NCBI GenBank assembly: GCA_035532835.1
Contig: DATKQG010000053.1
Location: 39,828-103,827 of the forward strand
DNA: 64,000 bases
Direction of reading: 5' to 3'
Source of the DNA: Candidatus Dormiibacterota bacterium
GTDB taxonomy: Bacteria > Vulcanimicrobiota > Vulcanimicrobiia > Vulcanimicrobiales > Vulcanimicrobiaceae
How positions within the stretch are numbered: position 1 is the stretch's first letter; each line of letters starts with the position of its first letter. Below the pieces are notes generated by a model. That model did not search any database, was not told the origin of the DNA, and saw only the letters and a program-made list of their open reading frames with translations. Shown here one piece after another: positions 25,482 through 35,467 of this stretch. A program made the translations under genes and the position numbers.

Positions 25482-25952
25482 ATGCCACGTAAAGGCCCGG
25501 CTCCGAAACGGCAGATTCTGCCCGACCCGAAGTTCAACTCGAAAGTGCTTGCGCGCTTCATCAATAAATTGATGATCAAGGGCAAGAAGTCGACGGCGGA
25601 GATGCTCACCTACGGTGCGCTCGAGATCGTTGCGGAGAAGTCGGGGCGCGATCCCATGGACGTGTTCTCGCAGGCGCTTTCGAACGCGATGCCGCTGGTC
25701 GAAGTCCGGCCGCGCCGCGTCGGCGGTGCCACCTATCAGGTCCCGATGGAGGTCCGTCCGGATCGCCGTCAGGCCATGGGTATGCGTTGGCTGATCAACT
25801 ACGCTCGCGCACGCGGCGGACGTTCGATGGAAGAGAAGCTCGCGGGCGAATTGCTCGATGCAGCCAACAACATCGGCCCGACGATCAAGAAGCGCGAAGA
25901 TACGCACAAGATGGCTGAAGCGAACAAAGCGTTCGCTCACTACCGCTGGTAA
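25482..25952 (+). CDS. rpsG: Ribosomal protein S7
   Basis: A 156-residue S7, the normal length. It nucleates assembly of the 30S head on 16S rRNA and contacts the E site. [20 protein letters not shown] at the N-terminus and [21 protein letters not shown] (family core GGATYQVP) are diagnostic. It lies 28 bases after rpsL and 18 before fusA, in the standard str order. Confidence 0.96.
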   Translation: MPRKGPAPKRQILPDPKFNSKVLARFINKLMIKGKKSTAEMLTYGALEIVAEKSGRDPMDVFSQALSNAMPLVEVRPRRVGGATYQVPMEVRPDRRQAMGMRWLINYARARGGRSMEEKLAGELLDAANNIGPTIKKREDTHKMAEANKAFAHYRW

Positions 25953-25970
25953 GGCTCACCAAGAATCAAC

Positions 25971-28070
25971 ATGGCTGCTAGAGAATTTCCCCTCGACCAT
26001 ACCCGTAACATCGGCATCGCCGCACACATCGATGCCGGTAAGACCACCTGTACAGAGCGCATCCTGTTCTACACCGGCCGCGTGCATAAAATCGGTGAAG
26101 TGCACGACGGCGCCGCGACGATGGACTGGATGGTTCAGGAGCAGGAGCGCGGCATCACGATCACGTCGGCCGCGACCGCGTGTACCTGGCGCGACAACCG
26201 GATCAATATTATCGATACGCCTGGGCACGTGGACTTCACGGTTGAAGTCGAGCGCTCGCTCCGCGTGCTCGATGGCTTGGTCGCGCTTTTCGATTCGGTA
26301 GCCGCCGTGCAGCCGCAGTCCGAAACCGTGTGGCGTCAGGCCAATAAGTACAAAGTCCCGCGCATCGTGTTCGTCAATAAGATGGACCGCATGGGTGCGG
26401 ATTTCTTCAACGTCGTCGATAAGATTCGCGAACGCCTGGGCGCCCACGCGGTGCCGGTCCAAGTGCCGATCGGCGCCGAGGATAACTTCAAGGGCGTCGT
26501 CGATCTCTTCACGTTGCACAAGATCGTCTACACGGACGATGCCGGCTCGACGATGGACGAGACCGAAGTCGAAGAGGGCGAACTGCGCCAGACCGCATTG
26601 AAGTGGCGCCAAAAATTGGTCGAAGCGATCGCCGAGCAAGACGATGAACTGCTCGAGATGTTCTTCGACGGCAAAGAGCTCCCGGTCGACCGCATGAAAA
26701 CCGCGCTGCGTAAAGCGACGATCGCGGGCACGGTGCTGCCGATGCTCTGCGGCTCGGCGTTCAAGAACAAGGGCGTACAGCCGCTGCTCGACGCAATCGT
26801 CGACTATCTGCCCTCGCCGCTCGAAGCCAAGACCATCACGGGCGTCGAGCCGCGCACCGGCGAAGCGATCACGCGTGAAGCCGACGACAATCAGCCGTTC
26901 GCCGCGCTCGCATTCAAGATTGCGACCGATCCGTACGGCAACTTGACGTACTTCCGCGTCTACTCGGGCACGCTCGATAAGGGCTCGTACGTTTACAACG
27001 CGCGTACGGGTAAGAAAGAGCGCATCGGACGCATCTTGCGCATGCACGCGAACCATCGCGAAGACATCGACGCGATCGGCGCGGGCGATATCGCAGCGGC
27101 CGTCGGCCTCTCGGATACGCGCACGGGCGACACGCTCTGCGACGAAAAGACGCCGATCATGCTCGAGAACATCATCTTCCCCGAGCCCGTGATCTCGCAG
27201 GCGATCGAGCCGAAGACCAAGGGTGACCAGGATCAGCTCGGCAAGGGCCTCCAGCGCCTAGCGCAGGAAGACCCGACGTTCCGCATGTGGACCGACGATG
27301 AGACGCAGCAGACGATCATCGCCGGCATGGGCGAGTTGCATCTCGAAATTATCTTGGATCGCCTCCGTCGCGAATTCAAGGTCGAGGCCAACGTCGGCAA
27401 GCCGCAGGTCGCCTACAAAGAAGCGATCACGAAGACCGTTGAAAAGCAGGGCAAGTTCGTGCGCCAGTCCGGCGGCAAAGGCCAGTACGGCGATGTTTGG
27501 CTCAGGGTTGAGCCGGGCGAGCCGGGGAGCGGCTTCATCTTCGAGTGGAAGATCGTCGGCGGTAAGGTGCCTAAGGAATATGCGAAGGCGGTTCAGCAAG
27601 GCATCGAGGAGTCGTCGCAAAACGGCGTGCTCGCCGGCTTCCCCGTGCTCGATTTCAAGGCGACCGCGTTCGAAGGCTCGTACCACGATGTCGATTCTTC
27701 GGAAATGGCATTTAAGATTGCCGCATCGATGGGCTGGAAAGAAGCCAATCGCGCGGCGGGCCCGATTTTGCTCGAGCCCATCATGAAAGTCGAAGTGACG
27801 ACGCCCAAAGATTACATGGGCTCGATCACGGGCGATCTCAACCGGCGCCGCGGTATGATCCAGGCGACGGAAGAGGCGCCGGGCGGCGCGCAAGTGATTC
27901 TTGCGAACGTACCGCTCTCGGAAATGTTCGGGTACGCTACCGACATGCGTTCAGCGACGCAGGGCCGCGCCACGTACACGATGGAGTTCTCTCACTACGA
28001 GAAGGCTCCAAAATCGGTCGAAGAGGAAATCATCGCCAAATCGGCCGGCAAGAAGACCTCGGCGGCATAA
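25971..28070 (+). CDS. fusA: Elongation factor G
   Basis: A 699-residue translocase GTPase. G1 is [12 protein letters not shown] (about 17-28), the effector-region RGITI is followed by DTPGHVDFT (G3) and VNKMDR (G4). Domains II-V follow, including [13 protein letters not shown] and the [19 protein letters not shown] domain IV-V segment (core [12 protein letters not shown]). All hallmark residues are present and the length is normal. It promotes mRNA-tRNA translocation and, with RRF, ribosome recycling. Confidence 0.97.
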   Translation: MAAREFPLDHTRNIGIAAHIDAGKTTCTERILFYTGRVHKIGEVHDGAATMDWMVQEQERGITITSAATACTWRDNRINIIDTPGHVDFTVEVERSLRVLDGLVALFDSVAAVQPQSETVWRQANKYKVPRIVFVNKMDRMGADFFNVVDKIRERLGAHAVPVQVPIGAEDNFKGVVDLFTLHKIVYTDDAGSTMDETEVEEGELRQTALKWRQKLVEAIAEQDDELLEMFFDGKELPVDRMKTALRKATIAGTVLPMLCGSAFKNKGVQPLLDAIVDYLPSPLEAKTITGVEPRTGEAITREADDNQPFAALAFKIATDPYGNLTYFRVYSGTLDKGSYVYNARTGKKERIGRILRMHANHREDIDAIGAGDIAAAVGLSDTRTGDTLCDEKTPIMLENIIFPEPVISQAIEPKTKGDQDQLGKGLQRLAQEDPTFRMWTDDETQQTIIAGMGELHLEIILDRLRREFKVEANVGKPQVAYKEAITKTVEKQGKFVRQSGGKGQYGDVWLRVEPGEPGSGFIFEWKIVGGKVPKEYAKAVQQGIEESSQNGVLAGFPVLDFKATAFEGSYHDVDSSEMAFKIAASMGWKEANRAAGPILLEPIMKVEVTTPKDYMGSITGDLNRRRGMIQATEEAPGGAQVILANVPLSEMFGYATDMRSATQGRATYTMEFSHYEKAPKSVEEEIIAKSAGKKTSAA

Positions 28071-28154
28071 GCTAGAGGCGTTTAACCAACAACACTAACA
28101 GCGAGCGCCGTCGAGCGATCGACGGGACTTTAAACGAGGAACAAACAGGACAAC

Positions 28155-29354
<1,200 letters not shown>

Positions 29355-29367
29355 CTCGAAAAGAATC

Positions 29368-29391
29368 GGACCGGGGATTCTTCCCCGGTCC
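29368..29391 (+). terminator. Hairpin after tuf
   Basis: A perfect 10-base stem GGACCGGGGA / TCCCCGGTCC with TTCT loop, 14 bases after the tuf stop. No T-tract follows (GCCTCGTAAC), so it may be a weak or factor-dependent terminator or an mRNA 3'-end stabiliser for the str operon. A new promoter for rpsJ lies just downstream. Confidence 0.6.
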
Positions 29392-29422
29392 GCCTCGTAA
29401 CCGCGCGTGCGCTTGCGAGGGG

Positions 29423-29431
29423 TGGTAGAAT
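29423..29431 (+). promoter_or_regulatory. Extended -10 promoter of rpsJ
   Basis: TGG-TAGAAT (29423-29431) is an extended -10 with one mismatch from TATAAT; no convincing -35 is seen, as is usual for extended -10 promoters. Transcription would start near 29438, placing the boxA-like element about 15 bases into the transcript. Confidence 0.5.
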
Positions 29432-29452
29432 AGGGTGATTCGGTTCCCCAGC

Positions 29453-29468
29453 GCTCTTTGACAACTGA
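29453..29468 (+). promoter_or_regulatory. boxA-like antitermination element before rpsJ
   Basis: GCTCTTTGACAACTGA closely resembles rrn boxA (E. coli GCTCTTTAACA) and matches the element in this genome's own 16S leader (GCTCCTTGAAAACTGA at 63233-63248) at 14 of 16 positions. boxA RNA binds NusB with S10/NusE. Here it sits 17 bases upstream of the gene for S10 itself. Confidence 0.6.
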
Positions 29469-29485
29469 GAAATATAAGGATAGAG

Positions 29486-29794
29486 ATGGCTAAGCAGAAG
29501 ATTCGCATTCGCTTGAAGGCGTACGATCATAAGGTGCTCGATCAGTCGGCCGAACGCATCGTCGAGACGGCGAAGCGTACCGGCGCGTTCGTAAGTGGTC
29601 CCGTTCCGCTCCCAACCGAGATCAATCGGTTTTGCGTGCAGCGTTCCACCAATAACGATAAGAAATCGCGCGAGCATTTCGAGATGCGCACGCACAAGCG
29701 TCTGATCGATATCCTCCAGGCCTCGCCTAAGACGATGGATGCGCTCATGCATCTCGACTTGCCGGCCGGCGTCGATATCGAACTCAAAGCGTAA
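29486..29794 (+). CDS. rpsJ: Ribosomal protein S10 / transcription factor NusE
   Basis: A 102-residue S10 of standard length: [20 protein letters not shown] at the N-terminus and the [21 protein letters not shown]-terminal half are diagnostic. It is a 30S head protein and, as NusE, a partner of NusB in boxA antitermination. Unusually it is not followed by rplC: a strong terminator and about 3.2 kb of unrelated genes intervene. It has its own apparent promoter and boxA-like leader. AAGGATAGAG before the ATG gives the ribosome site. Confidence 0.97.
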   Translation: MAKQKIRIRLKAYDHKVLDQSAERIVETAKRTGAFVSGPVPLPTEINRFCVQRSTNNDKKSREHFEMRTHKRLIDILQASPKTMDALMHLDLPAGVDIELKA

Positions 29795-29823
29795 TCCTGC
29801 GCGCTACGCGCGTTACGAATGGT

Positions 29824-29850
29824 CCGGAGCTGCGGCTCCGGGCTTTTTTT
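29824..29850 (+). terminator. Rho-independent terminator of rpsJ
   Basis: CCGGAGC-TGCG-GCTCCGG stem-loop (29824-29841) followed by GC and seven T (29844-29850). A textbook intrinsic terminator 30 bases after the rpsJ stop; its T-tract overlaps the stop codon of the convergent LysR gene. Confidence 0.92.
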
Positions 29851-30742
29851 ATGGAGTTTCCGCCGCTTGCCCGAAGTGCGGCAAGAGTGCGGCGACAAAG
29901 GCCTGAGCCGCGGGCGGGATTGCGCGTTCCTGATTGACGACGATGTGCCACTGGCGTTGGAGCGGGGTGATCGGTGTGGGAACTTCGATGAGATCGCCGT
30001 TTTCGAGTTCGCGGCGAACGGAGTCGAGCGAAACGAGCGAGATGCCCAAGCCCGCGCGGACGCACTCTCGGATCGCGCCGTTCGAACCGATCGTGAGCTG
30101 GCGGTGCGGCTCGATGCCGAGATCGGCAAAGAATTCCGCCGAGAGGGCGCGCGTTCCGGTGCCGGGTTCGCGCAGGAGCCACGTCGCGGCCGCGAGGCCG
30201 GTCGGCGCGATGCGTTGCGCGGGCGTTGCGACCACGACGATTTCATTCAACCTGGTGGCGATGGATCTGAATCGCTGATCGAGCGGCGGGCGCCCAGCCA
30301 CGACGACGTGAACCTCCCAGGCGGCCAACCGCTCCCAGACGCTCTGCCGGGTCGAGACGTCGAGCTCGATCTCCATGGCCGGATGCTCTTTGCGAATGTC
30401 GCGCAACATCGGGGGGAGCACGTGCTCCGCCACGGTGGCAACCGTCCCGACCCTCGCGCGCGGTTCCACGTCTCGCTCGAGCGAGCGAAGATCGTCCAGA
30501 GCGTCGTCCAGGATCGCAAAGAGATGCCGAGCGTGACCGGCGAGGCGCAAGCCGCCTTCGGTCAGCTGGATGCCGCGGCCGTCGCGACGGATGAGGGCGA
30601 CTCCAAGCTCGTTCTGCAGGGCCGTCACCGTGGCGGAGACGGCCGGCTGCGAGATGCTCAAACGCTCGGCGGCGACCGATATCGACGATCCTTGCGCGAC
30701 CGCCAGAAACACCCGTAATCGAGCCAGCGAAATATTAACCAT
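29849..30742 (-). CDS. LysR-family transcriptional regulator
   Basis: A 297-residue LTTR read from ATG at 30742; an ATG at 30760 would add six residues. The N-terminal helix-turn-helix is RLRVFLAVAQGSSISVAAERLSISQPAVSATV (core AAERLSISQPAVS), followed by a linker helix and a periplasmic-binding-fold effector domain (about 90-297) with CVRAGLGISLVSLDSV. The overall look is CbbR/CysB-like. It is divergent from a region with a possible small RNA and the DUF5654 gene. A palindrome at 30743-30760 abuts its start and is a likely autoregulatory site. Target genes are unknown. Confidence 0.88.
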   Translation of the reverse strand: MVNISLARLRVFLAVAQGSSISVAAERLSISQPAVSATVTALQNELGVALIRRDGRGIQLTEGGLRLAGHARHLFAILDDALDDLRSLERDVEPRARVGTVATVAEHVLPPMLRDIRKEHPAMEIELDVSTRQSVWERLAAWEVHVVVAGRPPLDQRFRSIATRLNEIVVVATPAQRIAPTGLAAATWLLREPGTGTRALSAEFFADLGIEPHRQLTIGSNGAIRECVRAGLGISLVSLDSVRRELENGDLIEVPTPITPLQRQWHIVVNQERAIPPAAQAFVAALLPHFGQAAETP

Positions 30743-30760
30743 ATGCTTATGAATTAGCAT
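30743..30760. promoter_or_regulatory. Palindrome at the LysR start, candidate operator
   Basis: ATGCT-N8-AGCAT (30743-30760), flanked on both sides by AATATT (30731-30736 and 30762-30767), in an AT-rich stretch that stands out from the GC-rich surroundings. It is immediately adjacent to the LysR start codon and suits an LTTR autoregulatory site of the T-N11-A kind. Confidence 0.45.
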
Positions 30761-30800
30761 AAATATTGTATTTGACGCAAATGCTTGGTGTATGGCAAAC

Positions 30801-30899
30801 TATGGTCAAGCGGAGATCGCACCAACTCTCCGTGACTCCAAAACGCAGTGGATAGAAAAAGTCGGGCTCGTGACTCTCCTCACGGGACCCGGCTTTTTC
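30801..30899 (+). ncRNA. Candidate structured RNA: hairpin plus intrinsic terminator
   Basis: Hairpin 1: GTCA-AG-CGGAGA (30805-30816), 10-base loop, TCTCCG-TGAC (30827-30836). Hairpin 2: left arm 30855-30873 and right arm 30880-30899 pair over about 18 bases and end in GGCTTTTTC, a clear intrinsic terminator. TTGACG at 30772-30777 could be the -35 of a promoter, with no good -10. The RNA ends 20 bases before the DUF5654 ATG. It could be an independent small RNA, or a riboswitch/attenuator leader for that gene. I do not recognise any known riboswitch consensus in it. Confidence 0.5.
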
Positions 30900-30919
30900 G
30901 CTTGAGAATATCCCGGGGT

Positions 30920-31156
30920 ATGGAACTCAAGCCGACCTATCTCGGGACCATGCTATCGCTCGCTACCGTTGCTTTCGGCTTCATTGCCGCGAGCGCGTGG
31001 AACAAGGCGATCGGCGATATTATCGCGGTTTGGCTCAAGCCCGGCACCGGCGCAATTGCGGAGGTCGTGTACGCGATCATCGTGACGATCATCGCCGTAG
31101 CCGTGATTCAAAATCTCGCGAAGATCGCCGAGCGAGACATCGGCCCGAAAGTGTAA
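30920..31156 (+). CDS. Small DUF5654-type membrane protein
   Basis: A 78-residue protein with two hydrophobic helices. ATVAFGFIAASAWNKAIGDI and VVYAIIVTIIAVAVIQNLAK match the DUF5654 pattern, a small family shared by archaea and bacteria with no known function. The ATG at 30920 follows a terminator-like hairpin by 20 bases, so expression may be governed by that leader. No clear Shine-Dalgarno is present (CCCGGGGT precedes). The next gene starts 29 bases later. Confidence 0.65.
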   Translation: MELKPTYLGTMLSLATVAFGFIAASAWNKAIGDIIAVWLKPGTGAIAEVVYAIIVTIIAVAVIQNLAKIAERDIGPKV

Positions 31157-31185
31157 ACGCAACGCGGGCGCGAACGAGCCTCGCT

Positions 31186-31611
31186 ATGCCAATTGACCTT
31201 CGCGAAATCCGCTCGCGCACGCTCCGCGGCACCAAGAAACGGATCTTTCATCTTCTCGAGGAGATGGGAACGTCCGGCGACCAAATCTGGCCTTTTGCGG
31301 CGCAACCGTTTATGCGCTCGCCGGGGCCGCTCACGCCCGGTCGCACCGAAGAGTGGCACTTGGGCATTCATGCGGTGCTCGCGGAAGTCGTACCGGAAGA
31401 ACGCATCGTGTGGCGCATTCTGAACGACGGCGTCGAGGGGACGCACGGATTCTATCTTCACAGCGAGGGCAAGGAGACGACGGTCGACTACCGGATCGAA
31501 GCGACGCTTTCGGACACCGACGGCAGGTTGCTCTGGCGCCGTTTTGAGGACCATTTCGAACGCTCGACCGAAGCGATGTTCGACAAGCTCACCCGCGTGC
31601 TCAAGCGGTAG
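31186..31611 (+). CDS. SRPBCC-like (START/Bet v 1 fold) protein
   Basis: A 141-residue protein. The pattern of a short N-terminal strand, LEEMGTSGDQIWPF helix, a run of beta strands (EEWHLGIHAVLAEVVPEERI; ERIVWRILNDGVEGTHGFYL core VWRILND; ETTVDYRIEATL) and a long C-terminal helix (EDHFERSTEAMFDKLTRVLKR; core STEAMFDKL) fits the SRPBCC hydrophobic-ligand-binding fold. Specific family and ligand are unknown. It lies nine bases before an acyl-CoA dehydrogenase on the same strand and may be co-expressed with it. Confidence 0.6.
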   Translation: MPIDLREIRSRTLRGTKKRIFHLLEEMGTSGDQIWPFAAQPFMRSPGPLTPGRTEEWHLGIHAVLAEVVPEERIVWRILNDGVEGTHGFYLHSEGKETTVDYRIEATLSDTDGRLLWRRFEDHFERSTEAMFDKLTRVLKR

Positions 31612-31619
31612 CGATCGCG

Positions 31620-32804
31620 ATGACGCATGCCTCCGCGACCCGCGTGCCAGACGCGGTCGATATTCTCGGGATCGATTCGCTGCTCTCAGATGAAGAACGC
31701 CTGATCCGCGATACCGTTCGCGAATTCGTGCGCGATCGCGTATTGCCCAACGTCGCTCGATGGTTCGAAGAAGGCATCTTACCGCGCGAGCTCGGCCGCG
31801 AGCTGGGCGCGCTCGGCTTGCTCGGAATGCATCTCGAAGGCTACGGGTGCCCCGGCGCCGGCGCCGTCGCTTACGGCGTCGCTTGCATGGAACTCGATGC
31901 GGGTGATGCCGGCGTTCGCAGCTTCTGTTCCGTGCAAGGCTCGCTCGCGATGTACGCGATCTATCGCTGGGGCAGCGAAGAACAAAAGCAGCAGTATCTA
32001 CCCTCGATGGCCCGCGGCGAGACGATCGGCTGTTTCGGGTTAACGGAGCCGGATTTTGGGAGCAACCCCGCCGGTATGCGCGCGTTCGCGCGCCGCGATG
32101 GCTCCGATTGGATCCTCAATGGCACCAAACTCTGGATCACGAATGGTTCGCTCGCCGACCTTGCCATCGTCTGGGCGAATACCGACGAAGGTATCCGCGG
32201 CTTTATCGTTCCGAAACAGACCGCCGGTTTTGCCAGTTCCGACATCCATCATAAAATCTCGCTGCGGGCGTCGATCACCAGCGAACTGGTCTTTGCAGAT
32301 TGCCGCATCCCGGGTGACGCGATGCTCCCGTTGGCAAAGGGCCTAGCGGGGCCCCTCGCGTGTTTGAACGAGGCGCGGTTCGGGATTATCTGGGGAAGCA
32401 TGGGCAGCGCCCGCGCCTGCTACGAGGCGGCGCTCGACTACGCGAAGACGCGCGTGCAGTTCGATAAGCCGATCGGCGCCTTTCAGCTCACGCAGCAAAA
32501 GCTCGTCAATATGCTGCTCGAGCTCAACAAGGGCACGCTGCTAGCCCTCCACTTGGGACGCATGAAAGATGCCGGCCAACTGCACTCCGCGCACGTGAGT
32601 TTCGGCAAGCTCAACAACGTTCGCGAAGCCTTGAAGATCGCGCGCGAAGCGCGCACGATTCTCGGCGCCAACGGCGTGACGCTCGAGTATCCGGTGATCC
32701 GGCACATGAATAACCTGGAATCGGTCCTCACCTATGAGGGGACCAGCGAGGTCCATACCTTGATTCTCGGGCAGCACATCACCGGGCACGCCGCGTTCGC
32801 CTAA
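31620..32804 (+). CDS. Acyl-CoA dehydrogenase, glutaryl-CoA dehydrogenase-like
   Basis: A 394-residue flavoprotein. GCFGLTEPDFGSNPAGM, LNGTKLWITNGSLADLAIVW and C-terminal LTYEGTSEVHTLILGQHITG are closest in pattern to glutaryl-CoA dehydrogenases, whose catalytic Glu lies in YEGT(S/H). Glutaryl-CoA dehydrogenase oxidises and decarboxylates glutaryl-CoA to crotonyl-CoA, a step shared by lysine, tryptophan and aromatic-acid degradation. It differs from the acyl-CoA dehydrogenase at 10024. Its location inside the ribosomal operon region is unexpected. Substrate assignment remains tentative. Confidence 0.8.
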   Translation: MTHASATRVPDAVDILGIDSLLSDEERLIRDTVREFVRDRVLPNVARWFEEGILPRELGRELGALGLLGMHLEGYGCPGAGAVAYGVACMELDAGDAGVRSFCSVQGSLAMYAIYRWGSEEQKQQYLPSMARGETIGCFGLTEPDFGSNPAGMRAFARRDGSDWILNGTKLWITNGSLADLAIVWANTDEGIRGFIVPKQTAGFASSDIHHKISLRASITSELVFADCRIPGDAMLPLAKGLAGPLACLNEARFGIIWGSMGSARACYEAALDYAKTRVQFDKPIGAFQLTQQKLVNMLLELNKGTLLALHLGRMKDAGQLHSAHVSFGKLNNVREALKIAREARTILGANGVTLEYPVIRHMNNLESVLTYEGTSEVHTLILGQHITGHAAFA

Positions 32805-32882
32805 CTCCGCCTATCGTCGCAGCCGCGAGCGCCGCGGAGCCGCCGGGGCGTCGCCGCGAAGGCCGCGCTTCGATCTCTGCAC

Positions 32883-32911
32883 TTGACGGGGCTAGAGGCT
32901 CCTGGTATAGT
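32883..32911 (+). promoter_or_regulatory. Promoter of the rplC (S10/spc) operon
   Basis: TTGACG (32883-32888), 17 bases, TATAGT (32906-32911) preceded by TGG, an almost ideal vegetative promoter. The ~110-base leader contains ACCGG...GCGC-TTCGTT-GCGC...CCGGT (about 32929-32960) followed by an A-rich stretch. The hairpin is a candidate for L4-type feedback, though no T-tract is present. Confidence 0.75.
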
Positions 32912-33026
32912 GCCGAGGTTGTGGTCCACACCGGTCCGCGCTTCGTTGCGCGTGCCGGTAAAAAAATATAGGCAGTACGCCTGGGCCCGTTTACTAGCAA
33001 CTCATCGAAAGACTAGGACGAGGATT

Positions 33027-33665
33027 ATGAAGAACATCCTTGGCCGCAAGGTTGGGATGACGAGCGTCTTCACCGAAGATGGCCGGTATGTACCGGTTAC
33101 GGTGATCGAAGCCGGTCCCTGCACGGTCGTGGAGCGTCGCACCAAAGAGAAGCATGGCTACGAAGCCGTTGCTTTGGGTTTTGGTGCGGTTAAAAAAGCT
33201 CGCGTCACCCGTGCCCTTGCCGGACATTTCAAGAAACAGGGCGTCGAAGCCACCCGCTTCGTACGCGAATTCCGCGACGACATCGAGGGCGTCGAAGTCG
33301 GCCAGACCGTGACCGTCTCCGGATTCGAACCGGGCGACCGCGTCGACGTGGTCGGCATTTCGAAGGGCCACGGCTTTGCCGGCGGTATCAAGCGCCACAA
33401 TTTCTCGGGCGGCGGCGCGAGCCACGGCTCGATGATTCATCGTCAACCGGGTTCCAACGGCGACACCAACGCCGGCCGCACCGTCAAGGGTAGCCGTCGT
33501 CCGGGTCATTACGGCGTCGATCGTACGACCCACCAGAATCTGGAAGTCGTGCGTGCCGATACCGAACGCAATCTTCTTCTCGTACGCGGTCCCGTTCCGG
33601 GGCCCAAGAATGCCCTGGTCGTCGTTCGCGTAAGCGTGAAGACCAAGAAGGGTGTGCAGGCGTAA
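33027..33665 (+). CDS. rplC: Ribosomal protein L3
   Basis: A 212-residue L3, an early 50S assembly protein near the peptidyl transferase centre. MKNILGRKVGMTSVF is the universal N-terminus; the internal loop GSMIHRQPGSNGDTNAGRTV approaches the active site. ATG at 33027 was chosen because the frame upstream covers the promoter leader. It opens a gapless block running to map. Confidence 0.97.
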   Translation: MKNILGRKVGMTSVFTEDGRYVPVTVIEAGPCTVVERRTKEKHGYEAVALGFGAVKKARVTRALAGHFKKQGVEATRFVREFRDDIEGVEVGQTVTVSGFEPGDRVDVVGISKGHGFAGGIKRHNFSGGGASHGSMIHRQPGSNGDTNAGRTVKGSRRPGHYGVDRTTHQNLEVVRADTERNLLLVRGPVPGPKNALVVVRVSVKTKKGVQA

Positions 33666-33668
33666 ACG

Positions 33669-34328
33669 ATGCCGAATATTATCGACGCACAGGGTAAAGT
33701 TGTTCGCGACGTGCAGACGCCCGCGATCTTCGAAGCCGACTACAGCAAAAAGGCGCACACGATTTTCCGCGCGGTCTACCGCGAGCTCGCGAACCCGCGC
33801 GCCGGCACCGCCTCCACCAAGAAGCGCGACGAAGTCGCCGGTGGTGGCCGCAAGCCGTGGAAGCAGAAGGGCACCGGTCGCGCCCGCCAAGGTTCGAACC
33901 GTTCGCCGCAGTGGCGTCACGGCGGCGTGGTCTTCGGGCCGCAGCCGCGCTCCTACGTTTCCGATCTCAACAAGAAAGAGCGGCGTTTAGCGTTTGTAGC
34001 CGCGCTCTCGGATCGCTTCAAGAACGGTGCGATCACGGTGCTGGACGCGAGCGATTTCAATCTCACGAAGACGGCGGAATTCGCCAAACTGATCTTCGGG
34101 GGCACGAAAGAAGCGAAGGTCGGACCGAGCACGCTGGTTGTCGTCGGATACGACGAGCAGGCCGGCGATGCGATCGCTCGCGTAGCCGGGAACCTCAAAA
34201 AGGTCGCGGTAACGCACAGCGGCGCGCTCGATGTGAAAGACGTGCTTCGCTACGAGCGGATCATCTTCACGACCGCCGCGTACGACGTGCTCACCACCGC
34301 CTACGCCGCCAACGGGGAGGCCAAGTAA
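33669..34328 (+). CDS. rplD: Ribosomal protein L4
   Basis: A 219-residue L4. The extended loop with GGGRKPWKQKGTGRARQGS lines the exit tunnel, and SPQWRHGGVVFGPQPRSY follows. In many bacteria L4 also represses its own operon at the leader, and a leader hairpin is present upstream of rplC. Its stop shares one base with the rplW start. Confidence 0.97.
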   Translation: MPNIIDAQGKVVRDVQTPAIFEADYSKKAHTIFRAVYRELANPRAGTASTKKRDEVAGGGRKPWKQKGTGRARQGSNRSPQWRHGGVVFGPQPRSYVSDLNKKERRLAFVAALSDRFKNGAITVLDASDFNLTKTAEFAKLIFGGTKEAKVGPSTLVVVGYDEQAGDAIARVAGNLKKVAVTHSGALDVKDVLRYERIIFTTAAYDVLTTAYAANGEAK

Positions 34329-34636
34329 TGGACGCGCGCGACGTCATCATCTCACCGCGGATCACCGAAAAGGCCATGGCCAATGCGCTCGGCCAGCAGT
34401 ACACCTTCGTCGTGCATCCCGCGGCGACCAAGACGCAAATCCGCCATGCGATCGAAGAGATCTTCAGCGTGAACGTGCTCAAGATCAATACCGTGAACGT
34501 GCGTGGTAAAGCCCGTAGCTCGGCGCGTAAAGGCGTTCGCTCCAGCGGTAAAGCGAGCGACTTCAAGAAGGCGACCGTCACCCTAAAGCCGGGTCAAAAA
34601 ATTGAACTCGGCGGCGTCAACTACTTCGAGCAATAA
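34328..34636 (+). CDS. rplW: Ribosomal protein L23
   Basis: A 102-residue L23 at the exit-tunnel rim, docking site for trigger factor and SRP. MDARDVIISPRITEKAM and QYTFVVHPAATKTQIRHAIE are family signatures, followed by VNTVNVRGKARSS-like loop residues. It begins in a TAATG overlap with rplD and stands three bases before rplB. Confidence 0.95.
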   Translation: MDARDVIISPRITEKAMANALGQQYTFVVHPAATKTQIRHAIEEIFSVNVLKINTVNVRGKARSSARKGVRSSGKASDFKKATVTLKPGQKIELGGVNYFEQ

Positions 34637-34639
34637 AAC

Positions 34640-35467
34640 ATGCCAGTAAAGAAATATCGTCCAACCAGCCCCGGCCGTCGCTTCATCACGACGATGGATT
34701 TCTCCGAGCTTTCGAAAGTGGCACCGGAGCGTTCGCTCATCGAAGTCAGCAAGAAGCATTCGGGCCGCAACAACAACGGGCACATCACCGTTCGTCATAA
34801 GGGCGGCGGCACGCGCACGCAGTACCGCATCATCGATTTCAAACGCGGTAAGGACGGCATCCCGGCCAAAGTCGCCACCGTCGAATACGATCCGAATCGC
34901 TCGGCACGTATCGCGCTGGTGCACTACAAGGACGGCGAGAAGCGCTATATCTTGGCGCCGCTCGGCCTGAAGGTCGGCGACGTGATCGAATCCGGCCCGG
35001 CGGCGGATATCAAAGTCGGCAACTCGTTGCCGATCAAGAACATCCCGGTCGGTACGGTGATCCACAATATCGAGCTGCGTCCGGGTCAAGGCGGCAAGCT
35101 CGTTCGCTCGGCCGGCGTTTCGGCACAGTTGATGGCGAAAGAAACCGAGTACTCGCAGGTGCGCATGCCCTCCGGCGAAGTGCGCAAGATTCACGTGAAC
35201 TGCCGCGCCACCATCGGTCAGCTCGGGAACATCGAGCATGAGAACCAGGTCATCGGCAAAGCCGGTCGCTCGCGCCACCTCGGCAAGCGTCCGTCGGTTC
35301 GCGGTATCGCAATGAACCCGGTCGACCATCCGCACGGCGGTGGTGAAGCGCGCTCGACATCGGGCCGCCCGCCGACCACGCCGTGGGGCCAGATGACGAT
35401 GGGTAAGAAGACGCGCCGCAACAAGCGCACTACCAAGATGATCGTTCGTAAGCGGAGTGCCAAGTAA
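34640..35467 (+). CDS. rplB: Ribosomal protein L2
   Basis: A 275-residue L2, essential for subunit joining and peptidyl transfer. [18 protein letters not shown] near residue 55 and [16 protein letters not shown] near 225, with the functionally critical His, are intact. Standard length and order. It overlaps rpsS by one base. Confidence 0.97.
   Translation: MPVKKYRPTSPGRRFITTMDFSELSKVAPERSLIEVSKKHSGRNNNGHITVRHKGGGTRTQYRIIDFKRGKDGIPAKVATVEYDPNRSARIALVHYKDGEKRYILAPLGLKVGDVIESGPAADIKVGNSLPIKNIPVGTVIHNIELRPGQGGKLVRSAGVSAQLMAKETEYSQVRMPSGEVRKIHVNCRATIGQLGNIEHENQVIGKAGRSRHLGKRPSVRGIAMNPVDHPHGGGEARSTSGRPPTTPWGQMTMGKKTRRNKRTTKMIVRKRSAK

Noticed and set aside
29458..29478. TTGACA and TATAAG before rpsJ as a promoter
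   Set aside because: Spacing is only nine bases; the TTGACA is part of the boxA-like element and TATAAGGA overlaps the ribosome site.
30801..30899. Fluoride, preQ1 or guanidine riboswitch upstream of the DUF5654 gene
   Set aside because: None of the conserved core sequences I know for these classes is present.
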